Shown here: in pieces, positions 20,050 to 30,087 of the stretch
How the letters are laid out: each line of letters opens with the position of its first letter
Position numbering within the stretch: position 1 is the stretch's first letter
Assembly (NCBI GenBank): GCA_030710605.1
Contig: CP092864.1
Coordinates: forward strand, 142,176,673 to 142,240,672
Direction of reading: 5' to 3'
Length of the DNA: 64,000 bases
DNA from: Cordylochernes scorpioides
Taxonomy: Eukaryota > Arthropoda > Arachnida > Pseudoscorpiones > Chernetidae
Translations under genes and position numbers: made by a program
Notes under the pieces: generated by a model
What the model saw: the letters and a program-made list of their open reading frames with translations, nothing else
The model's database searches: none
Told to the model about the DNA's origin: nothing

Positions 20050-20574
20050 TCTTATTTCTTTTATTTCTCGAATTTTCGGATTAATATGCCCTTCAAAACG
20101 GAGAAGTACAACTTCACAGTACAAGTAAAACGTGAATTTTTACTTCAGGATCTCCGTGTTTAAAGGTATGTTAGCCTGAAATCTCGATAAATAGAAGGAA
20201 TAAGTGTTATGTAATTTAAGTAAGTAAGAAGTATGAATCGTAACCAATTTAACTTTGCATATTATTTATTATTAATAGCAATTATACAAAACATATCTTG
20301 ATATATGTTTAAACGTGAAAACAACAAAAACAATAAACATTATATACATACAAGTTCCTTTTCAAACACGAGCACATCTATAGCCATTGTTACTCTGTGT
20401 AGTATTCCAACAATAAGAAAAGAAACTCTTGAATTCTTTTTGATTAAATCAAAGAATAAATATATCAGTTGATATAAAGCAAGATCATCGTTTTATCATC
20501 TTTTAGTATCTGCACCTTTACCCAGCTATCTATTATAATACGTGCCATGATAAGGTACAATTTGGGTTATAGAT

Positions 20575-20931
20575 TATAAACACAAGGTAATAAGACCAAA
20601 TCCAAATAAATAGTGTGTGACGTTTCGGTAACAGCGTTGTTACCAACTTCAGACAGAAGTACTGAATATAAGGCACAATTTGGATTATAGATTGTAAACA
20701 CAAGGTAATAAGACCAAATAAATAAATGTGTGTGACGTTTCGGTAACAGCGTTGTTACCATCTTCAGACAAAAGTACTGAATTTAAGGCACAATTTGGAT
20801 TATAGACTATAAACACAATGTAATAAGATCAAATTCATATAAATAAATACTGTGTGACGTTTCAGTAACAGCATTTTTACCATCTTCAGACAAAAGTACT
20901 GAATGTAAGGCACAATTTGGATTATAGATTA
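20575..20931 (-). repeat. Hammerhead-bearing tandem array, left part
   Basis: Three units of 115-122 bp with GTGACGTTTCGGTAACAGCG, AAAGTACTGAA, GGCACAATTTGGATTATAGA and AACACAAGGTAATAAGA. Continues at 22737 after the Helitron. On the minus strand each unit has a hammerhead-like hairpin. Confidence 0.85.
20734..20767 (-). ncRNA. Hammerhead ribozyme-like motif with intact core
   Basis: Minus strand CTGAAGA, a perfect 7-bp stem GGTAACA/TGTTACC, then GAAACGTC, with helix III ACGT and a short helix I (TGT/ACA). One extra U precedes the stem. Neighbouring units have CTGAAGT or CTGTAGA and are less likely to be active. Confidence 0.55.
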
Positions 20932-21136
20932 CTAGACGAATGGCCCGGGCAATGCCCGGGTTTTACCCGAGTGCGAATATATTTTAAAAACGTTTTAATT
21001 CAAATACTATTCGTTACAATTATAAATTGGCGCCATGGATGTCACTCTTGTGAAACGTCCCGTTCCAAACTGTGTGTTTTTAAAATGTTTTAACTATATA
21101 TAATATAACGGTATAATAACGGTATAAAGAAATAAT

Positions 21137-21208
21137 GAGCCTATAGCCTAGTGGTCATGGCATCTGCCCGGTAAGCGGAAGGTCGTGGGTTCGATTCCCA
21201 TCCCTTGA
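21137..21208 (+). tRNA. tRNA-like module inside the Helitron
   Basis: Keeps TAGCCTAGTGG, GCCCGGTAAGCGG and GGGTTCGATTCCC but its acceptor strands do not pair well. Probably captured from the dispersed family. Confidence 0.5.
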
Positions 21209-21228
21209 CCTTGTATACATCTTGCTTC

Positions 21229-22610
21229 CTAGGGTTGCCTAGAGTGGCCGCTATAGACAGGGTGGTCTGTATAGACAGGTGGATGTATCACACAGCTGAT
21301 AACAGGGTTGCCTAGAGTGGCCGCTATAGACAGGGTGGTCTGTATAGACAGGTGGATGTATCACACAGCTGATAACAGGGTTGTCTAGAGTGGTCGCTAT
21401 AGACAGGGTGGTCTGTATAGACAGGTGTATGTATCACACTGCTGATAACAGGGTTGCCTAAAGTGACCGCTATAGACAGGGTGGTCTGTATAGACAGGTG
21501 GATGTAGCACACTGATGATAACAGGGTTGCCTAAAGTGACCGTTATAGACAGGGTGGTCTGTATAGACAGGTGGATGTATCACACAGCTGATAACAGGGT
21601 TGTCTAGAGTGGTCGCTATAGACACGGTGGTCTGTATAGACAGGTGTATGTGTCACACTGCTGATAACAGGGTTGCCTAAAGTGACCGCTATAGACAGGG
21701 TGGTCTGTATAGACAGGTGGATGTAGCACACTGATGATAACAGGGTTGCCTAAAGTGACCGCTATAGACAGGGTGGTCTGTATAGACAGGTGAATGTAAC
21801 ACACTGCTGATAACAGGGTTGTCTAGAGTGGTCGCTATAGACAGGGTGGTCTGTATAGACAGGTGGATGTAGCACACTGATGATAACAGGGTTGCCTAAA
21901 GTGACCGCTATAGACAGGGTGGTCTGTATAGACAGGTGAATGTAACACACTGCTGATAACAGGGTTGTCTAGAGTGGTCGCTATAGACAGGGTGGTCTGT
22001 ATAGACAGGTGTATGTATCACACTGCTGATAACAGGGTTGCCTAAAGTGACCGCTATAGACAGGGTTGTCTGTATAGACAGGTGAATGTAACACACTGAT
22101 GATAACAGGGTTGCCTAAAGTGACCGCTATAGACAGGGTGGTCTGTATAGACAGGTGTATGTATCACACAGCTGATAACAGGGTTATCTAGAATGGCCGC
22201 TATATACAGGGTGGTCTGTATAGACAGGTGAATGTAACACACTGCTGATAACAGGGTTGTCTAGAGTGGTCGCTATAGACAGGGTGGTCTGTATAGACAG
22301 GTGTATGTATCACACTGCTGATAACAGGGTTGCCTAAAGTGACCGCTATAGACAGGGTTGTCTGTATAGACAGGTGAATGTAACACACTGATGATAACAG
22401 GGTTGCCTAAAGTGACCGCTATAGACAGGGTGGTCTGTATAGACAGGTGGATGTAGCACACTGCTGATAACAGGGGTGTCTAGAGTGGCCGCTGTAGACA
22501 GGGTGGTCTGTATAGACAGGTGGATGTAACACACTGCTGATAACAGGGTTGTCTAGAATGGCCGCTATAGACAGGTGTATGTATCATACAGCTGATAACA
22601 GGGTTGTCTA
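21229..22610. repeat. 73-bp satellite, about 19 units
   Basis: Units run GGTTGCCTAGAGTGGCCGC, TATAGACAGGGTGGTCTG, TATAGACAGGTGGATGTA, ending GCTGATAACAG. Variants GTCTAGAGTGGTC and GCCTAAAGTGACC recur mostly as one of the first then two of the second, a 219-bp higher-order pattern. CTATAGACAGG also occurs in the pogo-type MITE ends at 1865. Confidence 0.95.
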
Positions 22611-22736
22611 GAGGGGGGCAGGGAGGCCACGTGTTCGCTGGCAGCCAATGGGCGCGCATTCTATCCGTGAACTTCAGACAGTGAGCTTCAGACAGTGAAC
22701 TTCAGACAGACAGAATAAGGCAATTATATAAGTAGA

Positions 22737-23175
22737 TAAACACAAGGTAATAAGACGAAATAAATAGTGTGTGATGTTTCGGTAACAGCGTTGTTACCAT
22801 CTACAGACAAAAGTACTGAATGCAAGGCACAATTTGGATTATAGATTATAAACACAAGGTAATAAGATCAAATCCAAATAAACAGTGTGTGACGTTTCGG
22901 TAACAGCGTTGTTACCAACTTCAGACAGAAGTACTGAATGTAAGGCACAATTTGGATTATAGATTATAAACACAAGGTAATAAGACCAAATAAATAAATA
23001 GTGTGTGACGTTTCGGTAACAGCGTTGTTACCAACTTCAGACAGAAGTACTGAATGTAAGGCACAATTTGGATTATAGATTATAAACACAAGGTAATAAG
23101 ACCAAATAAATAAATAGTGTGTGACGTTTCGGTAACAGCGTTGTTACTGAAACGTCACACAATATTTATTTATTT
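22737..23175 (-). repeat. Hammerhead-bearing tandem array, right part
   Basis: Four units with starts about 116-118 bp apart (22771, 22889, 23005, 23121 for the GTGA before the core). The last meets an inverted half unit to make a palindrome of about 40 bp at 23118-23160. Confidence 0.85.
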
Positions 23176-23394
23176 ATTTGGCCTTATTACCTTGTGAATA
23201 CGTTCCATCTATATAATAAGAATCCGATAGTTTTATTCTCCTATATCACATTATAATTCACTTTTAAAATAAAATGATAATCTGAAATAACTTGTAAATT
23301 ACACGAGTTTGAATTCAAAAAGATGGGTTGATCATCGAAATATTTCATTTTAAAATAAATATTATTGATTCAAGATAGGTTTTGGGGTGAAATA

Positions 23395-24165
23395 TATCAG
23401 GTCTTCATGGAAAAGTATCGTTTCAAAACATTTTTATTCTCTAACTTTCAGGCACGAACGCCTTTCAACAGGAGAAACCTGTTTTGTGTTTGTTATTAAA
23501 GTTTAAAACACATTTAAACTTTATATATTTTATTCAATGAAGATCAAAATTACATAAACATCATCACATTTAATTATATATCATAACTACATAACATTAA
23601 GCCAACTATTTTCAGTTTTGTTTTCGTCCCCGGTCCAATATTTTTATTTTCACAGACTAAATTATGAGATTAATTTATAAATGAAAAATATGCAAAACAA
23701 ATAAACAACTATATACATCAAAAACATCCTTAAGATAGACGTTGCTTGGCCGGCATTCATATTTCTATAAAAAATAGACACTTCGGCCAGTTAGAGGTTT
23801 TGACTTATGCTTCAGATGTTGTACTAAATTCGAAACATCACCTGAGAACGCCCTTGCAACCTCAGAACAATTTTTAACGCCTTACCAAATGCTTTATTTT
23901 TATTTACTTCTCCTGACGAAGACAAAATATTTTTGTCGAAACGTTGAGAAAATAAAAATAAAAACTCTAACTGGCCGAAGTGTCTATTTCTTCATAGAAA
24001 AAAGGAGAGAACATGGTCTAATAATTCGTCAATAGAACACGAGTTATTTTTGGTGAATTAATATACCAGGTTTTCTCCTGTAGAAGGGCGTCCATACCTG
24101 AAAGCTAGAGAATAATAATGTTTTGAAAAGATACTTTTCCCTGGAGGAATGATTAATTTTACTGA
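23395..24165. mobile_element. Penelope-like terminal inverted fragments
   Basis: Outer arms at about 23395-23475 and 24070-24160 are inverted copies (GGAAAAGTATC, AACGCC hairpin, TTCTCCTG). Between them lie a decayed (GAA)-less AT region and a hammerhead-like motif at 23913. No reverse transcriptase was seen; the Penelope link rests on the ribozyme type. Confidence 0.4.
23913..23945 (+). ncRNA. Hammerhead ribozyme-like motif
   Basis: CTGACGA, a 7-bp stem GACAAAA/TTTTGTC with loop TAT, GAAACGTT, and helix I TTCTC/GAGAA. One unpaired A precedes helix II. Confidence 0.55.
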
Positions 24166-24239
24166 ATATTGATGCAAGGTATTATTTTTTTGAATAGGCC
24201 AATATATATATATGTGGTTATATATTCCAATATATACTT

Positions 24240-24790
24240 ATATCCCCATGTTGTTATATAGTTATAGTATAATTACCATAACGACATGGACCCAGAGCAG
24301 CAGCTTTACACACCCAAGATAGTGGACATTGCGACTGCTGTGATAGAGATGTATGGAGACATCTGAGGCTCTTCATTGGACACGACAACAACAATACAGC
24401 ATACACACCCAAGATAGTGGACATTGCTGCTGCTGTGATAGACATGTATGGAGACATCTGAGGTTCTTCATTGGACATGACAACAACAACAACAACCAAA
24501 ACGACATAGCAAAATTTGATTGAGTGACAGTCGGCGCCAGTCAGGAGGAATGTCTCCGAAAAACATGTCGGAGTTACCAGGTGTGCCCCCTTCTTTCTAA
24601 AAAAAATATCAGTCTGCTTTGAGACACGATGATTGACAGACCTGCCTTGACCGGCGTCGCCTTCACTTGACTTGTTCTCTCGCTTTTTATAAGGTGACAT
24701 CCAACATGTCTCGTTCTTTTGTGTAATTCATTCACGCCTGAAACCACTCTGACCATTGAGGCCACAACGACTGCATTTAACCAACCACAT
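24240..24790. repeat. Dispersed repeat with an internal duplication
   Basis: Shared with 61655-62040: TATATCCCCATG, GAGTGACAGTCGGCGCC, CCAGGTGTGCCCC, CACGATGATTGACAGACC and GTGACATCCAACATG. An internal block of about 115 bp (CACCCAAGATAGTGGACATT) is doubled at 24310-24480. The 148-codon minus ORF here is not supported by the other copy. Confidence 0.6.
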
Positions 24791-24799
24791 TACAACATA

Positions 24800-25026
24800 T
24801 ATATACTCAAAGATTAATTGATAAAAATAATCTGAATTCTACAGTAAAAAGAACATCAAATGAATGTACAGAAAATGTCAAATTTATATATTCAATATAA
24901 CCCTTCTGCGTTTCTATCACCTCATAGTTCGCCATAGTCCGAAACCATGACATACAGGGTTGCTTTCTTCCTATTTTAATGAACAAAGTTTGTATTTTGT
25001 AGTTTATTTATTGATTTGAGTCTGTG
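24800..25026. other. No recognised feature
   Basis: AT-rich sequence without ORF or recognised repeat. Confidence 0.4.
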
Positions 25027-25195
25027 GTGGTGTCTTGTCCATGAAGCAGATCAGATCGGTCCGTGCACCCTGATTACAATACCGGCCAACTGAGGTGTCT
25101 TGTCCGTATGGATGTTCTCTTCTGGATTGATGTCTGCCATATAGAGGGCTGCAAGGATGGCCGGGTATATATGGTCCGGGGTGAGTTATATGTTG
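25027..25195 (-). repeat. Single-unit relative of the 74-bp satellite
   Basis: On the minus strand the leader (CCATATATACCCGGCC...CAGACATCAATCCAGAAGA) is followed by one unit of the satellite with CAGTTGGCCGGTATTGT. No tandem expansion. Confidence 0.75.
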
Positions 25196-25199
25196 TGAC

Positions 25200-25668
25200 A
25201 GTTATTATAGTTCCTGTTTGAGTCTAAGCGTAGAGAATATATCGCTTTCTAAACTCTCTAGTGTATTTTTAAAAAGTGTAGAGATGTAGAAAGTCCGTTA
25301 TCTTCATCAATGTTGACATAGGGTCTCCATGGAAGATCTTAAACAGGATGGATGTGCAATGTTTACTGATTGTCCCAACGTGCTATTTCTGTCGTTTTCC
25401 TCGAAGAGACCCTACAAGACGCTATAAACACGACTCTGTCTCAACGTGAGAGATTGTGTGAAATTCCAAAATTTAAATCTTTTCTTGGATCTTCATTGGT
25501 ATCCCTATATTTTTTAATTTACCTGTTATTGATCAGGTCCTGGTCTCCGGGGGCTTTTCTGTCGTGATCTCTTCATAACATCCAGTCTGCATCAATCCAA
25601 TTCTTCCTTCTGTTCTCTTTGAATCCATTTTATCTTCCAGAACTTTCTTTCAATCTAAATATATTGTT
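25200..25668. other. No recognised feature
   Basis: A 65-codon ORF at 25370 shows no known motif. Nothing else was recognised. Confidence 0.4.
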
Positions 25669-25916
25669 GCGTATATGAGCCTTTAGAATACCTACAACCT
25701 CCGCCAATAGATGGCGCTTTCACCTTTTTCCGGTCTGGAAATGATGTGGGAATCGCCGACTGCTGTAGTCCTGTTTCCTGGGGCAAATGTTTGTAAATAC
25801 ACGTTTATATTGGCCCTAGGAGGTAACGTAATGTAAATACCCGTTGATTGTTATTCTAGTTATATGTAATGTGTAGTAGAAATGACAATAAAGAAGGAGG
25901 ACAACTTAACCCCAAC
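25669..25916 (+). mobile_element. Candidate solo LTR
   Basis: TGTTGCG...CCAACA ends, with AATAAAGAAGG near the right end. The reverse complement is found at 1797-2172 with a MITE inside. No clear target duplication was found. Confidence 0.45.
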
Positions 25917-25948
25917 ATTTTTCAAGGTTTTAAAACATATTAATGTGT

Positions 25949-26249
25949 TAAGAAAAAGGCATCTCCTTATCGTGCAACTGAAAGTTGCTGATGGCTTGCG
26001 TCATCTATCGGAATAAATATCAACTATTCTCGTTGATTTTTATTTATTCCAGAATTGGCCAAATGCCCAATAATCAAGAATGGGTATTTGGCCAATTCTG
26101 GAATAATTAAAAATCAACGAGAATAGTTGATATTTATTCCGATAGATGGTGCAAGCCATCAGCAACTTTCAGTTGCACGATAAGGAGATGCCTTTTTTCT
26201 TAATTTATGCACCTTATCCCAGTACAATATTACATTTGTACTATTTTTT
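25949..26249 (+). mobile_element. Hairpin element family 2 (FB2)
   Basis: Near-perfect arms (about 25951-26070 and 26085-26201) with GCAACTGAAAGTTGC and GGAATAAATATCAACTATTC. A unique right tail ends TTTGTACTATTTTTT. Flanked by a 13-bp duplication, catattaatgtgt (25936-25948, 26250-26262). Confidence 0.82.
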
Positions 26250-26319
26250 CATATTAATGTGTGTGTTAACAACAAAATGTGTTGTTGAGGGAAAAGTTTA
26301 TTTTTATATAAAACGGCAA

Positions 26320-26415
26320 TACAAGCTTTCGGGCTCAACATCCCTTCAACAGGCATAAATAGTTTGTAGCGTAGTTATAGCTGTTAAAGGGCTGTTGAGC
26401 CCGAAAGCTTGTATT
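26320..26415. repeat. Inverted pair of decayed hammerhead-like hairpins
   Basis: TACAAGCTTTCGGGC and GCCCGAAAGCTTGTAT face each other. The first core box reads CTGTTGA, which departs from CTGANGA, so these are probably inactive. Confidence 0.5.
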
Positions 26416-26427
26416 TCCGTTATATAT

Positions 26428-27093
26428 TGTAACAAAGTATTTATTATTTTATTAGCAGAGTATTTTGCTACTCTGTACACTTCCTTCTTTTGCTTATCTT
26501 TTGTTTATCATTCATAGTTTGTTCTTGTCTGAAATAAACTGCTGTCTCATCTTTAAGTTTGTCTTCCCTAATTTTCCACGTAGCATTTTGGTGGAGATAC
26601 TGGGTGAGTTAAGGAAGACAAATTGAAGATCGCCGAGAAGACCTAGAGGCAATGGGTGCTGTGATCTACATTTTCAAAGACTGTCTCCAGGATTCCACCG
26701 CCGTGTCAAAGCCAAAACTTCCCTCCAAGATGACAATGTCACTATAGACGATACGACGACAAAGCCGCTCTTCACACCGCAAAAAAAAAGGACACGAAGG
26801 TACTAGAGACAAAGGTCCAAGACTTCGATGGAATCCTTGGCAGAAGCACGTCAGATCCATGTCAGTAACCACAATAATTGCAAGCTGTGGGTCACAGCTC
26901 TCATAGGGAAGGAGCTATGTAGCAAAGTATTTATTATTTTATTAGCAGAGTATTCTTTTTTATGTTTATATTTTGCTACTCTGTAAACTTCCCTCTTTTG
27001 CTTATATTTTGTCTATCATTCATAGTTTGTTCTTGCCTGAAATAAATTGCTGTGTAATCCTGAAGTTTGTCTTTCCTAATTTTTTACGTGGCA
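26428..27093 (+). mobile_element. Miniature LTR retrotransposon (TRIM-like)
   Basis: LTRs at 26428-26585 and 26918-27093 (TGTA...GGCA/AGCA) flank about 330 bp without a long ORF. TTTTGGTGGAGATACTGGG, a likely primer site, follows the first LTR; AGGGAAGGAGCTA precedes the second. The same primer-site sequence follows the second LTR too, which suggests that a third LTR was lost from a tandem form. Left flank is ATAT. Confidence 0.7.
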
Positions 27094-27369
27094 TTTTGGT
27101 GGAGATGCTGGGTAAGATAGGGAAGACAAACTGAATATACTCGAGAAGACCTTGATAAAAATAAATGTTAACTTGGGATTTCTATTCGACACCAGGAGTC
27201 TTGTATTTGTCTACTTGCCTCTGTTTTGTTCATTTTAGCTCCAGTTGGTTGATCTAAAACAGTGATATCCAATGAGTACCCCCAGTCCATTGGGCAGATT
27301 CTCTGCATCTTAATTTCATAAAAATATCAATTTTATAAATCGCTATTTAACACTAATATAATAAATAAA
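27094..27369. other. Second leader fragment, then no recognised feature
   Basis: 27094-27150 repeats the TRIM leader (GGTGGAGATGCTGGG...GAAGACAAAC). Nothing was recognised after it. Confidence 0.45.
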
Positions 27370-27482
27370 AAAGGCATTTCCTAATCATGTTACTAAAAGT
27401 TGCTGATGGCTTGCGCCATCTATAGGAATAAATATCAACCAATCGTTGATTTCTAATTATTCCAGAATTGGTCAAATACCGT
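27370..27482. mobile_element. Half copy of FB2
   Basis: One arm only: AAAAGTTGCTGATGGCTTGC...ATTCCAGAATTGGTCAAATA. Confidence 0.6.
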
Positions 27483-27512
27483 TTCTTGATTAATAAAGAA
27501 AAGCTAACCACG

Positions 27513-27542
27513 TACGCGTTTCGGGCTGTTGGCTCTCTTCAG
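27513..27542 (-). ncRNA. Hammerhead ribozyme, inverted partner
   Basis: Minus strand: CTGAAGA, stem GAGC/GCCC around CAACA (one mismatch), then GAAACGCGTA. Helix I ACCACG/CGTGGT is perfect. Confidence 0.65.
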
Positions 27543-27676
27543 CGTGGTGCAAGCTGTACCTCAACGACCAAAAAAGCTGGTCTTTGAGGCATCCTGAAAA
27601 ACCATGAAACAGGTATTTAGGCCGGAAAGGCGTGAGAACGTCAATTAATGATCGTTAAGGTACAGCTTGCACCACG

Positions 27677-27706
27677 CTGACGAGGGCCAACAGCCCGAAA
27701 CGCGTA
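27677..27706 (+). ncRNA. Hammerhead ribozyme, best-preserved copy
   Basis: CTGACGA, helix II GGGC/GCCC with loop CAACA directly abutting both core boxes, then GAAACGCGTA with helix III ACGCGT (palindromic) and cleavage expected after A at 27706. Helix I is ACCACG (27671-27676) with CGTGGT (27707-27712), extended by AGCT/AGCT beyond an internal loop. All core positions agree with the hammerhead consensus. A monomer cannot close helix III without a loop, so dimer cleavage is likely, as reported for small Penelope-linked hammerheads. Confidence 0.78.
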
Positions 27707-27739
27707 CGTGGTTAGCTTTTATTGATTAATCATTGTACT

Positions 27740-28475
27740 ATTTCATATTAATATAATAGTTTGAGTCAGAATAACCATTGCCATGGTGGAGCATGGTCTC
27801 CGATCAGGACATCCGCCAGATTGGGAAAATACTTCCACTATTTACAGGGGTAACTCACACCAGAGGAAGTTCCTGGAGACCATAGCATCAATGAAGGCTG
27901 GTGTAAATAGATATGAAGAAATCCCCGAACCTTATGTGTCTCTTTTAACTTAATTTTTTTCTGATAATCGCAGAAAACTTCATTTGCTTTTATTTTCTAA
28001 CATTTTGTTTTAAAAAAATTATGTAAAAAATTGCATTACTAATTTTACAAAAGCCTTTAATTTTCATAATATTTTATTATTATTTTCAATTTTAATTTTA
28101 ATGTATTTTTATCATTAATTATTTTTGACCAATGACAAATTTGAAAAATAGTACAAAAGTGAATTTGTACTTGGATCAGGTATATAAATTAAGAAAAAAA
28201 AAGGCATTTCCTGATAGTGGAACTGAAAGTTGCTGATGGCTTGCGCCATCTATCGGAATAAATATCAACTATTCTCGTTGATTTTTAATTATTCCAGAAT
28301 TGGCCAAATACCAAATTTGTTGTACAAATTTGTTTTCATGTGATCTAAAAGAATTTGTAAATTAAGTTTACTGTGCAATAAATTGATAAAGAGGGGGAGC
28401 AATCTCTCGAAATATTTTGAGAAAAAATTGTTGTTTTTTTTATTCACAGATCCAGGTACGCCTTTTTATATAAAT
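27740..28475 (-). repeat. Dispersed repeat, copy 1
   Basis: Reverse complement of 40858-41490. Shared blocks: GGTTCGGGGATTTCTTCATA, ATTGATGCTATGG, AAATATTTCGAGAGATTGCT. It contains an FB2 insertion (28144-28324) absent from the other copy. Confidence 0.75.
28144..28324 (-). mobile_element. FB2, partial hairpin, with confirmed empty site
   Basis: Minus orientation. Flanked by acaaatttg at 28135-28143 and 28325-28333; the second copy of the host repeat near 41000 has a single such site and no insertion. Confidence 0.8.
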
Positions 28476-28486
28476 TAATATAATAT

Positions 28487-28728
28487 TGCCACGTGGAAAA
28501 TTAGGGAAGACAAAAACTTCAGGAGGAGACAACAATTTATTTCAGGCAAGAACAAACTATGAATGGTAAACAAAAGATAAGCCACGAGGGAAAGATAAAA
28601 TAGAAGTAACCCAGGCTCCTGGAGCGTAAATCTCCCGACGAGGGAAATTTACAGAGTAGCAAAATATAAACATAAAATTACCACTCTTTTAATAAAAATA
28701 ATAAAATTTTAATAAATACTTTGTTACA
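28487..28728 (-). mobile_element. Solo LTR, Gypsy-like
   Basis: TGCCACGTGG...TTGTTACA, the reverse of the TRIM LTR at 26428 with an extra internal stretch. Flanks are ATAT and ATAG. Confidence 0.75.
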
Positions 28729-28748
28729 ATAGTAATGTAAATCATTAT

Positions 28749-29087
28749 GCACTAGCGCGCCATCTGTTATCAAAATTCAAAACTATTTTAAAGGCGTAAG
28801 ATTCTTTTTGAAAATAAACAATTTCTACTGCCCTTACTGCAATGGAAAAATTAAAGGGAGGGCCTGGCTCATCACGGGTTTCTAAAATACCCATTCCAAG
28901 AGTCTACCAACAGTATCACTATAAAAGGAAGTTCCAAAAATGCAATATAACAGCGGTATGGTAGATTAAACTGGTGAAACCGCTGGGAGGGTTCACCACT
29001 GATGAGCCAGGCCCTCCCTTTAGTTTTTCCATTGCAGTAAGGGCAATAGAAATTGTTTATTTTCAAAAAGAATCTTTAAAATAGTTA
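28749..29087 (+). mobile_element. Hairpin element FB1
   Basis: Left end GCACTAGCGCGCCATCTG; the loop carries CCCATTCCAAGAGTCTACC. Flanked by taaatcattat, 11 bp (28738-28748, 29088-29098). Confidence 0.8.
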
Positions 29088-29099
29088 TAAATCATTATA

Positions 29100-29440
29100 T
29101 AGCAATAACTGTGTTCAAGATATGGCTACTACCTTTTCAATAACTTAACGTTAGTAGTGTATAAGTTTCCATTTACATCGAAATATATCAAACTTCTTGA
29201 ACGTGTATAACGGCGGGGTGTGTATAGAATGTATTATGGTGGTCGCCCGAAAAAAAGTATAGATACCTATAGTTTAAACTACATCCTTTTAAATGAGAGA
29301 AATACCAATGTCCAGCTTCTTGTGGGAGGTATACATCAAGTTAAGAAACGCGCATAAAATATTTCAACAGCCTCTAATCAAAATCACGGCTAACTCCGCC
29401 TGTTGAAACATATTTCTCCTATATGTAAAAATATTATCCC
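29100..29440. other. No recognised feature
   Basis: No ORF, RNA or repeat was recognised. Confidence 0.4.
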
Positions 29441-29444
29441 GCAT

Positions 29445-29800
29445 GTGTTTCTTTTCAGCGAAAATTCAAAATTTATTTCAAGGAGAAATAACGATTATTT
29501 CTAACCTTTTTGGATGAGGTATGAAAGGGTGAATTGTGAAGAGTAATGATAAACGGAAAAATAAAAGTGTCCAGGGATGGGAATCGAACCCACAGTGTTC
29601 CGCTTTCGATTCGATTCCCATCCCTGGACACTTTTATTTTTCCGTTTATCATTACTCTTCACAATTCACCCTTTCATACCTCATCCAAAAAGGTTAGAAA
29701 TAACCGTTATTTCTCCTTGAAATAAATTTTGAATTTTCGCTGAAAAGAAACGCATGCGGGATAGTATTTCAAATGTCGTTTTACAATCACAAGCCGCATT
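29445..29800. repeat. Palindrome of tRNA-containing repeats
   Basis: Two copies of the tRNA-like repeat meet head to head near 29606-29612, each tRNA module cut to its T arm and acceptor half (GGGAATCGAACCC / TTCGATTCCCATCCC). Arms are about 160 bp. Confidence 0.75.
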
Positions 29801-29839
29801 ATATTATATTGTATGAAAAATATACTTTGCTTCCTTCTA

Positions 29840-30036
29840 TATATGTAAATAGATATTTTGAATATTTTATTTTGTTTGTATTTTTACCTTTATAAAAGGA
29901 AATGCTGCCTGTGCCGGCAGAAGAGCTCGTGGCTAGAGGAGAGCTACTAGCTGATAAAATAAACATATCTCTTTTACAAGGCTTTTAAAACTGGTCAAAT
30001 ATATTTCTGGAGTCTTCAACTTCTTGAAGCATTACA
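29840..30036 (+). promoter_or_regulatory. LTR-like or promoter-like segment
   Basis: TTATAAAAGG at about 29889 and AATAAA at about 29958 are spaced as in a short LTR. TGTAAATAG...CATTACA could be its ends, but no target duplication was found. Confidence 0.3.
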
Positions 30037-30087
30037 GGGTAAGTTTTCTCCGTGGTACAGCCATATCGGGGTTTACCTCCGCGACAC

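Larger units (their letters stand above)
20932..22736 (-). mobile_element. Non-autonomous Helitron
   Basis: 1805 bp. On the minus strand it begins TCTACTTATATAATTG and ends with a GC hairpin CCCGGGCATTGCCCGGG, then CCATTCGTCTAG. It sits between A and T with no duplication. Removing it rejoins ...TATAGATTA and TAAACACAAGG, which is exactly the junction seen in intact units of the surrounding array. It carries no replicase or helicase ORF, but holds a tRNA-like module and a 73-bp satellite. Confidence 0.92.

Noticed and set aside
21324..22534. Run of ten 62-codon minus ORFs with nearly the same protein
   Set aside because: They are offset by multiples of 73 bp and are out-of-frame readings of the satellite inside the Helitron.
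24254..24700. 148-codon minus ORF with a run of valines
   Set aside because: The other copy of the repeat (61655-62040) does not keep the frame, and part of the ORF is an internal duplication.
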